From contig CAUYUJ010018489.1 in NCBI GenBank assembly GCA_963575745.1, positions 97,501 through 133,426 of the forward strand: DNA of 35,926 nucleotides, in the 5' to 3' direction. Each line of letters begins with the position of its first letter. The first letter of the stretch is position 1. Made by a program: the position numbers and the translations under genes. Positions 1-10,689 of this stretch are shown here, in pieces. Under the pieces are notes generated by a model. That model was not told the origin of the DNA and made no database searches. It worked only from the letters and a program-made list of their open reading frames with translations. Origin of the DNA: Prorocentrum cordatum. Taxonomy: Eukaryota > Sar > Dinophyceae > Prorocentrales > Prorocentraceae.

Positions 1-2200
1 CGGCTATACAACTTTGCTGGGTACGACTGGAAACGATCAGATCAGACACGTCTGGAATCGACATCGATCAGAGTACATTACCCGGCTCTGCTGTACAATC
101 GCATACCCATACAAACGACGTGTACCTTGTGAAGTCGTGAAGAGTGCCATCCATACCGACGCTATGCGCAAACGATTTGGATACGCTCGGGACACATAAG
201 GGACCCCACCACAAGGACCCATATGCAGGGCACACTGATTGTCTCACACACCTGTCGCGAACATACGGGCAAAGGAACCTGCTAACGTCTTACACGCCTA
301 TGACGTACAGACCCCGGCATTTTCATACGTACATACATCTGCCCCATCAGGACTATACGCAAAGTCGCTATTTTACACAATACGTTGCTTTCTTGACAAT
401 AAGGCCGCTATATCTGAGACATTGGCTCAATACCTTTGTTATACAAGGAGCGTTCCAAGAAGTTTCCATGCAGCAAGTCCCAGCACGCATCCGCAGCGCA
501 ACCTCATGCAACACCGCTCTACGCAGCACTCTCACACAACAAGTAAGCACAATGACACGACTCCCCGACAACAACCAGCCTCATTCCCTGCATGGGAGCC
601 CTACAGGGCATACCTGGGGAAGAGGCAGTGGATACGAGCAGGACTACAGCACCACACAGTAGCAAGACAACGACATCCAGCAAGGCCAGACGAACATCTA
701 GGACAGCTACTGCCTAATACCCTGCATGGGAGCCCTGCCGGGCATACGTGGGGGAGAAGCATCATCATAATACTGCAAGTGCACCAATTGATGACTCAAT
801 ACGTTCGATCTACACCATGAGCCTTTTCCCATTGAGGCATGTCTTCGTACGTTGTCTTATCAAACTCCAGTGACAAGGAATCAACCAGTTGCTATTTGCA
901 GCATTGCTGATACCCATGTCCGATGATGAGTTACGTTGCGCAGTACGGGCCCTGTATTCACACGATTATGCTCAAACTTTAGTGGTCTTGGATTTACGTA
1001 CATCTATGAGGGCATCAACGACAATGCTCACACGCCTGGTACTGGGAATGCCTATACGCCTTGGGAAGGGAAGGTACTTACACTTGCGCAGACCACTAAG
1101 GGGACCATACCATATCACTTACACGCCTACAAAAAAGAATCCCCCACACGCCGGCCACCAGTATTGTGAGAAGAGGCCCAGCCAGTATCTTAAACGCGTG
1201 ATTGGACCAGAGCATGTCAGCTGCATACCTGCATGACATGATCTGGACACACAAACATGGGCATATACAACCTCATGATACTCCAGACAAACACAAGGCA
1301 CGTTCAGCCAGTGGATCATCATACATTGACGCACGTGCACCATACGCTGTAATACAACTGTTGTGACAAAGAGACCAGTCAATTGTTACCCATCAGTTGC
1401 TTCAGGACACGCATCGCGCAATTCGATGACAACTGACTTGTCCTTCTGCCAGAGTGCGCCAATAATACTCAGAACACGTGCCATCAACCATAACTGTGTC
1501 CTCCCTTAACAGTTCTTGCCCATGCCGTGAGACTTTTGGGTCCAACCAACTCGACAGAACATACCACGTGGCTCACCGACGCAGCACCTGTTTAGCACTG
1601 TCGTACGGAGCAAACGTTACGCAGCACAGTCTCATGCAACACAGTCACGACCTTGATGTGAGCTCTACGGCATGCAGCCTCATACCCTGCATGGGAGCCA
1701 AAGGGCATGCCTGGGGGAGAGGCATCAAATACTGGCGGCATGGCGCAGGCGAATTACAGGCCTACGTAAGTGGAGGATACCAGGCGAATAGCCACGTACA
1801 TCCAGCGATACAGCGGGCACAAATTTCAGATACTGAACTGTTCTTGCATCCCTGCGAGATCCTCTGTCCGTAACCACCAGTCTCAAACTTCAGTCGCCGA
1901 AATGCTTGCTTTCACTTGCATGCTCGACACCATGCCACCAACGGATCCATACCGTCCTGCAAGCAAGGACGCATTTGCAGTGCATGTGGACCAATGGGCT
2001 ATAGCCGCGAGATTTGCCTACCCCCTTCCATAGGCATACATATGAGATGCTCGCTCAAGTCAGACAACGTGATTACAACGAAGAAGAAACTCATTATTGA
2101 ATCATACTACAGACAAATCAGCGAGCAATACATTGACGGAGGCACCGGCATCCTACCACACCATTACTTAAGACGCGCAGTAAATCAAACCAAGAGGACT
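1..2200. other. No recognisable gene; short interspersed repeats only
   Basis: About 2.2 kb of roughly 50% GC sequence with only short, overlapping open frames in all directions. The frame around 936-1169 (+) reads fairly evenly (it contains GLGFTYIYEGINDN and GKVLTLAQTTKGTIPYH) and could be a scrap of decayed coding sequence, but it has no recognisable domain and no clear boundaries. The only structured signal is a ~45-bp repeat found three times, listed separately. No RNA gene was seen. Confidence 0.5.
591..1728 (+). repeat. Three dispersed copies of a ~45-bp repeat
   Basis: Copies lie at about 591-636, 718-763 and 1682-1728, all in the same orientation. Each starts near CCCTGCATGGGAGCC, passes a short variable spacer and continues GGGCATACCTGGGGGAGAGG with a few changes. 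The GGGAGCCC...GGGC part can form a small hairpin. The second and third copies also share the downstream GCATCA...AATACT. The spacings (about 127 and 964 bp) are not periodic, so this looks like a small dispersed repeat rather than a tandem array. Confidence 0.75.
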
Positions 2201-2205
2201 TACTC

Positions 2206-2750
2206 CGTGCGGCCCCGCCCGCGAGCTTCGACCCCGACAACGCACAAACACTGCGCGCACAGGTCGAAGCTGACAAGCAGGATGCGACCACCGAGGACAG
2301 CATCGACAAGGATTACGTCTACATCTACCTGCACCTGGGCAACGAGTGCATACCAGTGTCCACCAAGAAGGGCTCGGCCAAGGCCAAGAGGGAGACGCAC
2401 ATCACCATGGCCTACCTAACCGACATCAACAGGGAGTACTTTTCCTACTTCAGGAAAGATTGCAGACTGCCCTCACCGGTTGGAAATACTACGGCTCCCA
2501 CACACATGTCGGGACACACTGGTCACAACGGCCCGCGCAGATCCCATTCTACAGGAAAGCCGACCACAGACCAAACAACGAGCCCTTCAACGACGAGGGA
2601 GAGCCGCCGCGACACCCAAGAAGAGTTCCACTCATCTACACGGCGTGGCCAGAGCTCAACGACGACACCGACCACGACGGATCGCGGCTCAGATACACCT
2701 ACCACAACGAGGGCGGCACGGAGAGGAGCCGCAAGGAGACCTTGTACTAA
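2206..2750 (+). pseudogene. Unrecognised coding tract, part 1, with one frameshift
   Basis: From 2209 the frame reads AAPPASFDPDN and continues through DKDYVYIYLHLGNECIPVS and ETHITMAYLTDINREYFSYF to about 2459. The sensible reading then moves to the next frame at 2460 (LQTALTGWKYYGSHTHVG, later IYTAWPELNDDTDHDG and LRYTYHNEGGTERSRKE) to 2750. Composition and evenness change cleanly at the switch, consistent with a one-base indel in one original protein. HITMAYL resembles the first H-x-T motif of 2H phosphoesterases, but no convincing second motif is present, so no function is assigned. No start codon, splice leader or upstream exon could be identified. It could be a pseudogene or a real gene carrying a sequencing error. 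Confidence 0.5.
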
Positions 2751-2881
2751 ATCTACTACCAACATAGCGTAACAAAACTACGAATTCCAGATGGTAGAAG
2801 ACTACGCCATCCGTACCACGATAAGCTACGCAGATCCCGGCTACGAGCAGCACGCCTCCAACAGCACCATGACCGACCGAC

Positions 2882-3472
2882 TTCAGCCACAATGACACCA
2901 TAGGGTCGGAGCTACTCTCGCTTACCAACTGCCTAGCAGACGCACTGCATGCCTCAGGCGCATCAACCCTCCACCCACCATGGGCTGCATGCGTAGTCGA
3001 CAAGCGCAGAAGGCACATCACACCACCAGTCAGCCACCAACAACCAGACTACATCGCGCTTAAAGAGCCATCCCAATACGAGTGCGACCTACTCAACCAA
3101 TTGTCAGGCACAGCATGCGTCAAACCAGACCACTACCAAGGACCAACCTCACATACGCACTACGAGCTCCAAGCACCTGCAATGGACAACCTAAGATGGC
3201 CAAGAACACTATGCCACCTCGCACCTACGCCCATCGCGGTCTTGCACCCTAGCAACCGCGCCATGTGCTCCGTCAATAACCCAACATACAGTCAACCGCA
3301 GCCCCGCTATGGTCTTACCACACCCATATGGGCCACAATCCACCTTCAAAAGACCCAAGGTCACTACAAAGGGAGGCTTTTCAAGTTCCCAAACGACCTT
3401 CCCCGAGAAGACATGCACTACAGCTTTGCACTGCAGCAGCTAGCCGAGAGATGCGACATCGAGAAAAGCTAA
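2882..3472 (+). pseudogene. Unrecognised coding tract, part 2
   Basis: An open frame reads FSHNDTIGSELLSLTNCL near 2882 and continues without a stop through YIALKEPSQYECDLLNQL, GLTTPIWATIHLQKTQGH and FKFPNDLPREDMHYSF to a TAA at 3470-3472. The composition (His, Tyr, Pro, Gln) matches parts 1 and 3, and the tract lies between them on the same strand. Between 2750 and 2882 the frame must change again, by an indel or a small intron that could not be placed. There is no recognisable domain, and it is probably one piece of the same broken gene. Confidence 0.45.
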
Positions 3473-3500
3473 TACGGCCACCCGGACATGGAACGACACA

Positions 3501-4722
3501 ATGGCAGTGGACACACGGAAATGCTGCCACCAAGGCAACCCATTCCCAACCTTGCCCCCCAGGAACAAACACAGAAGCGAACGCGGCACGAGAAGGACCG
3601 ACACCAGCCACGAAGACACGCCATCGCCACCCGCGGAGCCACCCGCGCCACCGCCACAAGCACGAGCCAACGTCTGGCCACCGCTCGGACGTCCATTCCC
3701 TGTGTTTCTTTTGGTTTCGTGCGTGGTTTTTTCGCCAAATGATCAAGGATGCTCCTCGATGGTCCTCGCCGAGGAAAAGACGCACACGTCCGAGCGATGC
3801 CAAGACGTCAGAGGCAATAGCAACCGATGGGGAGACACACCTGAGCTCACCCACGACACCACAGACTCCGACGAGAGCACCGACGAAAACGACCCATGGG
3901 CAAAGATGAAAGGAGCACCAGACACACGCGAGCTCTGCCTCGCGTCACTCAAACCCGAGCCATGCCACGACATGCACTGTCCTAGTGGTTGGACAGCGCA
4001 TTGCCACTACGCCAACGACGCGGGCGCCGACGGCTACGAGGACGACAGATGGCACTACTCAGTATACTACCACGAGCAATCCAGCACGTGCATGTACATG
4101 TTTCCGAACGGCGGCCTTTTCCTGCCTGGATGGCACAGGTACCTCAACACGTACAACAACGAGATGTTCGTGCACCAAGGCGGACATCACTATTTACCGC
4201 ACGCACCGCTCCGACCAGACTTCAGAGCTACACCATCGTCGACCTTCACTCTATTACCCACGACCCTCACCAAGCCATCCAGGCACAACGGTGCCATTAA
4301 CGCAGACATGCATCTACCAATGCCCAAGCCGCCCAACCGCCCCACATTCACGCGCTATGGCAACGACCTACAAACATTCGCACCGCACGACCGCGACAAC
4401 GCTGCCCTGCGACTCCAACAAGTAACGGCAAACCAACATTGCCAAACATTACTCACTGGAGGTCAATCTCCCCTCCGCTTCAACAATATCGCTGCCATGC
4501 AAGCAGTTGCCAAATGGAACAACGCTTGACACAACGACGACAACCCGATGAAGTGTGACTGGGCAGTCAACGCACGAGACGCGGCTTCACTACTGCAGCA
4601 AATCCGCAACCCGACCCCGACCAACCACAACGCTGCAGCAACTCATGCCGACAGCGACGGCTCCAGCGAAGAGACTGACCATGCCGACGCCATCCTGCAA
4701 GCGAAACCACCACCTCCATACC
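3501..4722 (+). pseudogene. Unrecognised coding tract, part 3, with in-frame TGA and inserted TIR element
   Basis: The frame is open from about 3501 to a TGA at 4527-4529, then continues in the same frame (HNDDNPMKCDWAVNARDA, then LLQQIRNPTPTNHNAAA) until it enters the (AGG)n tract at 4723. The most protein-like part is 3900-4520, with PCHDMHCPSGWTAHCHYAN, DRWHYSVYYHEQSSTCMYMF and GWHRYLNTYNNEMFVHQGG, rich in His, Tyr and Cys. The stretch 3675-3802 inside the frame is a TIR element, so the residues it encodes are probably not original protein. The TGA could be a nonsense mutation, a read-through codon or a sequencing error. No family is recognised. Confidence 0.5.
3675..3802. mobile_element. 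Small TIR (MITE-like) element inside coding tract
   Basis: The left end (3675-3692) reads TGGCCACCGCTCGGACGT. The reverse complement of the right end (3786-3802) reads TGGCATCGCTCGGACGT, an imperfect ~17-bp terminal inverted repeat. The interior carries CCATTCCCTGTGTTT, GGTTTCGTGCGTG and a T run. The same left half recurs at 28272-28326, so this is a dispersed element. ACGTC lies at both flanks (3670-3674 and 3805-3809) and could be a duplication or the outermost part of the TIR, since GACGTC is palindromic. Confidence 0.75.
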
Positions 4723-4819
4723 GGAGGAGGAGGAGGAGGAGGAGGAGGAGGAGGAGGAGGAGGAGGAGGAGGAGGAGGGAGGAGGAGGAGGAGGAGGGAG
4801 GAGGATGGAGGAGGAGGGA
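4723..4819 (+). repeat. (AGG)n tract
   Basis: A nearly pure run of AGG triplets interrupted by a few GGGAGG steps. It gives long poly-Arg, poly-Glu and poly-Gly readings on the plus strand and poly-Pro and poly-Leu on the minus strand. These are repeat artefacts rather than proteins. Confidence 0.95.
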
Positions 4820-4854
4820 GGACGGACGCATCCTCATCCTCCTCCTCCTCCTCC

Positions 4855-5035
4855 TCCGCTCGTGCTGCCTCCGCCGAGCGCACAAACCACAGTACCCAAG
4901 AAACGTGCACCCGCACCGACACCGCAATGGCAGGCCCACGACGCGCAGACGCAAGAGCCGCGCACAGGCACCGACGACGCATCCACTGCACCAGCCACAA
5001 CCAACCAGCTGCCAGTCAAGAGTGAGGGGGCCCTG
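4855..5035 (+). pseudogene. Unrecognised coding tract, part 4 (Pro/Thr-rich)
   Basis: Downstream of the (AGG)n tract the best frame reads PPPSAQTTVPKKRAPAPTP, then QWQAHDAQTQEPRTGTDD and TTNQLPVKSEG. It is low-complexity and Pro/Thr/Gln-rich like the next segment. No domain is visible. It probably continues the broken gene of 2206-4722 across the simple repeat, but the reading frame cannot be proven. Confidence 0.3.
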
Positions 5036-5036
5036 G

Positions 5037-5190
5037 GACACACGAATAAATACACACAAAGAAAAGGATTCCCCATATTTTCCTATATTTTCTGGGTTTT
5101 TGTCTTCCCCCCCACTTCCCATATTTTCCCATATTTTCCTGGGAGTGGACGATTAATTGTGCCTGTGTGTTTTTCCCCTCCTGAAAGAAG
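5037..5190 (+). repeat. AT-rich insert with repeated CCATATTTTCC
   Basis: A short, markedly AT-rich stretch inside GC-rich coding-like sequence. CCATATTTTCC or a close variant occurs four times between 5070 and 5145, and poly-C and poly-T runs flank it. It looks like an insertion or intron between the Pro-rich coding pieces. No terminal repeats were found. Confidence 0.5.
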
Positions 5191-5208
5191 CCACCTCCGC
5201 TGCCCACC

Positions 5209-5736
5209 TTGCCGACCACACCACACTCAACGACGCCGACCCCTCGTGGCGACGACCAACTCATGACGACAGCGCATCAACAAATTGCTGCGACGCCGAC
5301 ATCGCCAACGCCGGCGCTTCCACTTACATGCGCCAGCCTCACACCCTGCAAGAACATTCCACCACCTAGCACCCAACGCACGACACACCCGCGTACAGGT
5401 GCACTACGGCAACATTCCCAGCAAACCGATGCCCACGCATCTACCAGGCAAGACCAACTCACCCACCACGTAAACTACGACCCCCAGCACGCGTCCAGCC
5501 AAACCACCACCTGCCCACCTAACGCCAGGAGCCAACCAACCAGCACAACAGCCCAAGACCACACCAAGCGACAGAGCCACGCCGACAACGGCAGCAAAGA
5601 CGCGTACCACAAGCCAAAGCGACCAACATGTGGTTCCCATTCAAACTTGCCATACCAACCCACCCACCACCACCACCTATACTACAAATACCTGTCATTT
5701 GCCTGCCAGACGAAGATATCAGGACGCAGCAGTTGA
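5209..5736 (+). pseudogene. Unrecognised coding tract, part 5 (Thr/Gln/Pro/His-rich)
   Basis: The open frame from 5209 gives a low-complexity protein with DDQLMTTAHQQIAATPTSP, TQRTTHPRTGALRQHS and QTTTCPPNARSQPTSTT. Such composition fits a disordered linker between more ordered parts. Near 5628 another frame becomes the better reading (next entry), so a further shift or splice must occur there. There is no recognisable domain. Confidence 0.3.
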
Positions 5737-6116
5737 TGCAGGGGCGACCCATCAGAAGCATGGCCCCGCAAACTCTCGCCACATTACGCAGCTACTTTCC
5801 AACCCTCGCAGCACAGGCAATAGCCGCGCACAGCGCAGCAGCAAGAAGAGGAGACCAATACATTTTCATCTTCAACCGGCGCATCATCTTCGTCAACAAC
5901 ATAGGCGACCCGACGTTCCAAAACTACACTGTCCGGCTCCACTCGCACCAGTCGCGATACGAGATCTACACCAACAGCCTCCACGACCATCCACGCGGTG
6001 CGCCATTCAAAAAACCTCCTCCCAAACAGACCGTACCACTACACAAAACTCCACCCAAACCCAAGCCGACGAGCCGTACTGACACATATCAAACCCTGGA
6101 AAATCACGTATGGTAG
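5628..6116 (+). pseudogene. Unrecognised coding tract, part 6 (C-terminal piece)
   Basis: An open frame of about 160 codons ends with TAG at 6114-6116. It contains PVICLPDEDIRTQQLMQG, SMAPQTLATLRSYFPTLAAQ, GDQYIFIFNRRIIFVNNIG and SRYEIYTNSLHD, followed by a Pro/Lys-rich tail. The alternation of hydrophobic and charged residues around IFIFNRRIIFVNN looks like a folded beta segment. This is the most protein-like piece after 4520 and is probably the C-terminus of the gene remnant. No family is recognised. Confidence 0.45.
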
Positions 6117-6280
6117 CAGCCTGCCATGACTTTCGCCTCCAGTGCTCCTACCCCTTCCATTGCCGCAGACGCACGACATTTGAGCTTCGCCGATGCACAG
6201 CGCGCAGTCACGTACACATATGTGTCTGCTCCCGTGACATACTACTTTCATTGATGCGCACTACAACCCCTCTCTTCCTT

Positions 6281-6642
6281 GTTGCGGTGCCGACGCGCTG
6301 GTGGCGCCTCGCTCCCCAATGCAGGTTTGGGGTGCGCCTGCAAAGCCCTGCGTCGAACTCTAGTATTGCTGGTCACTTTGAAAGATCCTGATGCCGGCTA
6401 TCCTCCATTTACAGTCGCACGCTGTGCGCACTTTGGTCCCCAACAGGGTATGACCCCGTTCTGCAAGTATACTGTTTTCTACTGGTCGCCCGCAACATCA
6501 TGCAGCATTAACCCCCACTACTAGTAGGCTGTTGTGCATCAAACCGACCTCTTCACGTGCCACATCCTGCGCGTGAGCAATCTGCCCGCGAGTGCGGGCC
6601 TGCGCGCAAGCAGCCTACTACTTTTGGCCTCAACATCGTCAG

Positions 6643-6673
<31 letters not shown>

Positions 6674-7360
6674 TCTCTCTCTGTTACTCTCATCTCTGAT
6701 GTGCCTGGCACCCCTTCTTTTCCCCGTCGCGGATGCGGCACGCTGGTGGCCCTCGTTCTCCAATGCAGGTTTGGGGTGCGCCTAGAAAGCCCGGGGTTGC
6801 AGCCCCTGCATTGCTAGTCACCATTGAGGGGCCCTGATGCAGGCGACCCTCCTTTTAAAGCCGCACGCTGCGCGCTTGGGTCCCCGACAGGGTGCGGCCC
6901 CGCCCAGCAGACTTGACCCTGCTTCCCTCTTATGTCCTCCGCATCCTTCTACGTGTGTCCTCCTCGCCCACGTTGCAGGTTCGGGGCCCGCCAAGAAAAA
7001 CTCTGGGTCGCAGCCCAAGCGCTGCTAGTTCATTTTGCGGCAGAAGCCCCCGCTACTAGTGGGCCTTCGTGCATAAATCCGACTTCATTATGTGCCGCAC
7101 CCTGCGCGTGAGCAATCTGCCCACGAATGCGGACTTCGCGCGCCGGCAACTACTACCTTTGATCTCGCATCGTCAGTTCTCATTTCTGATGTGCCTTGCA
7201 CCTCTTCTTTTCCCCGTCGCGGATCCGACGCGCAGATGGCCGTCGCTCCATCGCTCTCTAATGCAGCTTTGGGGTGCGCCTAGAAAGCCCTGGGTCGCAG
7301 CCCCAGTATCGCTAGTCACCCCTGAGGGGCCCTGATACAGGCTACCCTCCTTTTGCAGCC
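6281..7360 (+). repeat. Partial tandem array, unit about 450-540 bp
   Basis: One module, marked by CAATGCAGGTTTGGGGTGCG and followed by a GATGCAGGC...CCTCCTTTT segment, occurs at about 6281-6430, 6728-6880 and 7216-7350. A second module, marked by GCGCGTGAGCAATCTGCCC, occurs at about 6490-6640 and 7045-7165. Module order is conserved (first, second, first, second, first), so the array is about two and a half diverged units. The unequal spacings (about 444, 497 and 535 bp) come from indels, including a (CT)n expansion in the first unit. No long frame is conserved between units. Confidence 0.8.
6642..6682 (+). repeat. (CT)n microsatellite
   Basis: A CT dinucleotide run with one G interruption, present in the first unit of the tandem array and absent from the equivalent place near 7170 in the second. 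It is therefore a later local expansion. Confidence 0.95.
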
Positions 7361-10300
7361 CTCATCTGTCGGTGCGAGCGGAGCGCGGGGTCTGCGGGGG
7401 CCTCCCGTGCTCCGCCAAAGGCAGCGCCGGCGCGATCTCGTCCTCGCTGCTCCTCCGAGTCGTCCTCCTGCTCGGCCGCCGGCGCCTCCGAGGCCCCCAA
7501 GGGCCAACGGGTCTTGCAGGCCAGGTCGCGCTCGCCCGGTTCGGGAGCGGTCAGCCCGGGGCCCCGTCCAGTCCACGTGGCGCAGGCCCGGGATCCTGCG
7601 GCGCCTGCGCGCCCCGGCGACGAAGCCGACGGATCCCCTTCGGTCGGTGAGATCGAAATGACGTAGCCATGCGGCGGCATGTCGCCTGCGCTGGAAGTCG
7701 CGAGCACCGTCATCGCCTCGGCCTCCACCTCGATCTCATCGCCCTCGTCTCCCGGCCCGAATGGCCAGCGTCGCCTCGCGGTCCCCCAACGCGCCCAGGG
7801 CGCGTCCGAGGGTGCCCCCATCGGCGGGCCGCGTTGCCCGGGGCCGGGTCTCACCATCGCTCCGGGGCGAGCCAGCGTAGCAGCCGAAGTGCTGCGGGTT
7901 GGCGATGACCTGATCGACCCCCCTCTCCTCGCAGCCTTTCTGCTTCGTGAAGTGCCCCAGCTGCTCCATCGCCTCTAGCTCGCCCAGGAAGTCTGGGCCG
8001 CCCCGCGCCTGCGTGGGCCAGGCAGGCGAGCTCCGTCTGCAGCCGCTCCGCGACGATCCGCTGCGTCTCGCGAGGCAGCGCCTCTCGCTGTTCTCCGTCC
8101 AGAAACTACCTGCCGCGTCGCCGAGCAGCGGAGCCTCGTCGACAGCGTGCCACTCCGGGTCGAGCTGCGCGAGCGCTCTCGAGAGCGCCTGCGAGCTCGA
8201 GGACGCCTCTTTCCATTCCGCTGGCTGGCCCACCGCGCCCTCGAGGTCGCGGCCCGTTCTGGGGGGGGGCTCTGCTCGGGCCACGCCTCCCAGAAGCCGA
8301 GCCAAGTCTTCAGCCAGCCGCTCTCCTCGCAGTGCGCCCCATGATTCACGTGGGCGCGCAGTCCGCTGATCTTCCGCCCAGGGCCTGACGTCTCGGTGCG
8401 CGCCGAGCCCAGCGTCGGGCGCCTTGCCTGCAGCGTCGCCTCGTCGACCCACTCCGCGCCGCCGAACCTTGTGAGCGCCCAGTGCTGGATGCGCCTGGTA
8501 CCCGCGTAATAATTTTTAGTGCCTGATGCACGACGCCTGGCAGCTGTCCGCGCAGATTTTCCCTCATCCCTCAGGGCATCGCCGGCGAGGCCGCGATCTG
8601 CGTCGACTTGCTCGTCGCCTGGGCTCGCCCGCCACTGGGCCCGCCCAGCAGCTGCCCCTCCGCGCCCGCCCGCAAGCGCTGGATGCGCTCGCGACAGTCA
8701 AGTGGTCGGTGCCGGACCGATGCTCCCCAGGAGATGGGGCGCGTCCAGCGTGGCCCCCAGCGCCGTCTTCCCGCGCGGCCGCGCAATTAGCGCGGCGCTC
8801 CAGGTGGCTGATCGCGTCCGCAGCGCCACGGGGCCACGCGTCGCTGGAGGCCGTCTCCATCCAGGTGCGCATTTGGCGCCGCGACTCACGCGCCGCTTGC
8901 AGCCTGCAGCTCGAGGCGCGGCGCCCCGCCGCGAAGTGCCCCGGGCGCGTCGCGGGGTCGAGGTTGCCGTCCAGCTCGCTAACCACAGGCGGCCGCAGGT
9001 GCGTGACCTCCTCGACCAGGCGGCGCCTGAACCAGGCCGACTTCGCCTCCCCCAGCTGCGCCAGCGTGGCCGAAGGTGCGCCCTCGGCACTGGTTTTCGC
9101 GACCCGCGTGGGCCAGCGCGCCTGCGCGGGCGGGGGCGGCGCAAGGATGCTGGCCCGCTTCGCCTCGGCCTCCGGCGCCTCGTCGCCCGCCAGCCGCTGC
9201 CGCTTCGCCTCCTCCGCCTCGAAGAGAGCCTCCACAGGCGGTGGGGGCCAGGTGCCTGCTCCGAGACTCCGCGGCCTCGCGCGCCAGCGGGATCAGCTCC
9301 GCGACCTGCGCCGCCAGCACCGCGCCCTCGGGGTCCGCGGAGTGCGCGCAGCCCTCCGCCGCCAGGCCAAAAGGCGGCGGCCATCCCACGCCGGCTGAGC
9401 TCGTCGAGCGCGGCGAGCCACCCCGCTCGGCACCCCGAGGCCCTCGCGGGCCACCACCTTGCGCGCGGCCTCGGGGGCCGCCGCGCGCGCGACCGCCCAG
9501 GCCCGCTTCTCTGGCCGACCGGGCGCGTCCGCGCCACCGCGCCCGGCGCGGGCCCCCTTCAGCGAAGGGAATGCCCCCTCCCCGTAGGGGGGGGGGATCC
9601 CTGGGCCCAAACAGGGGGTGGAAGCGTGAGGGCCCCAACCCTCTGCGTCGAGGTCGCCGTCGCCGTGCGCGCCGGCGGGGCGAGGGGCCCGTCGCTCAGC
9701 ATCTGGCCCAGGGCAGGCCAGGTCTCCGCCAAGTTCAGGAAGTCCTTCTGCTCCAGCACTTCCGCCTGTGGAAACGTCGGCGCCGCATCGTCGTTCAGGA
9801 GGTCCGTGTCCGCCGAATCTGTGGCGACCATGTTCGGGCAATCCTTGCTCTCTGCCGCCTTCACCTCAGGAGGCTGTGGCGCCGCTTCCTCGTCGTCCAA
9901 AGTCCGCGTCCGCCTGGCTCTTGGCGATCACGCTTTTCTGGCGCGGCTGAGCGAATGCCGTGTGCATTGGCATGATGTGGCCGCAATCCCTGCACGTCGT
10001 CCGAAAACCGAAATTGACGAACCGGCGCCTGGCTCGCGGACACGACCATCTTGGAATGTGAGGGGGGTCCATGCCCAGCATGGTCTGCGCCAGGAGCATC
10101 CATGGCACGCGCTTGAACTTCGGCAGCGGCCTCTTCTGGAGCAGGGGCGACGCGGCACGATCCTCCGTCGCCTGGCTTGGGTCGTTATCGAATATCGAAG
10201 CCCACCTGCTGCCCCCACGAGAGATCCGACGCCATGCGTTGCTCCATGTTGTCCTTCCCCGGCGAGATGTCCTCTGGCAGGCTCGATACCTGCGGGGACA

Positions 10301-10505
10301 ACTGCGCCTTGCTGACCTTGCTGCGCTGTGCGAACGTCTCTGCCTCCTGCCGCATGTCCGAGATGAGGACACCATGCTTGCGCGTGATCGCCCCGTCGAG
10401 CCTACAATTCACCGCAATCGTAGACCCCTGGGCATTGCTCACCGTACCGGAAGCCGCCATCGTCGTGGATAACGACCTGCCCTTGCACGGCAGCCCAGAA
10501 TCCAC
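7342..10505 (-). pseudogene. GC-rich minus-strand coding-like tract, unrecognised
   Basis: Reading on the minus strand, several frames in succession look like protein. Near 10500 there is CKGRSLSTTMAASGTVSNAQ. Around 10130-9900, KFKRVPWMLLAQTMLGMDPP precedes RTTCRDCGHIMPMHTAFAQ, with a CxxC pair. At 9900-9600 the reading is acidic (MDDEEAAPQPPEVKAAESKD). At 9235-8700 it is a charged segment (EALFEAEEAKRQRLAGDE, then AWFRRRLVEEVTHLRPP). At 8450-7740, GGPDFLGELEAMEQLGHF and QVIANPQHFGCYAG appear. The frame changes several times, so it is either an intron-containing gene whose junctions could not be placed or a decayed one. At this GC content stops are rare in every frame: the plus strand also has a long open frame here (8519-10315). 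Strand and coding status are uncertain. Confidence 0.3.
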
Positions 10506-10689
10506 GCAAGCGGAGGCCGAATTCCACGCTCACGATGCGACCGCGGCGACGGCGACGGTGACGGCGGCGACAGTTGCGACGACGGCGTTCGAGGGTCTTT
10601 GGAGGCTGGGCGAGGACCGACAACGTCCACAAACCACGACCCTGGACCCTCGACCCTCGAACGGCGACGACGACGACGGCAAGACCAAT

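Noticed and set aside
2395-2460. 2H phosphoesterase
   Set aside because: Only one H-x-T-like motif (HITMAYL) is visible, and the second catalytic motif was not found.
4527-4529. Selenocysteine codon
   Set aside because: No enzyme family known to use selenocysteine is recognised, and other frameshifts nearby make a nonsense mutation more likely.
8519-10315. 598-codon plus-strand open frame
   Set aside because: At very high GC, stops are rare on both strands. Its translation is Arg/Pro/Ala-rich with no motif, and the antisense reading is more protein-like.
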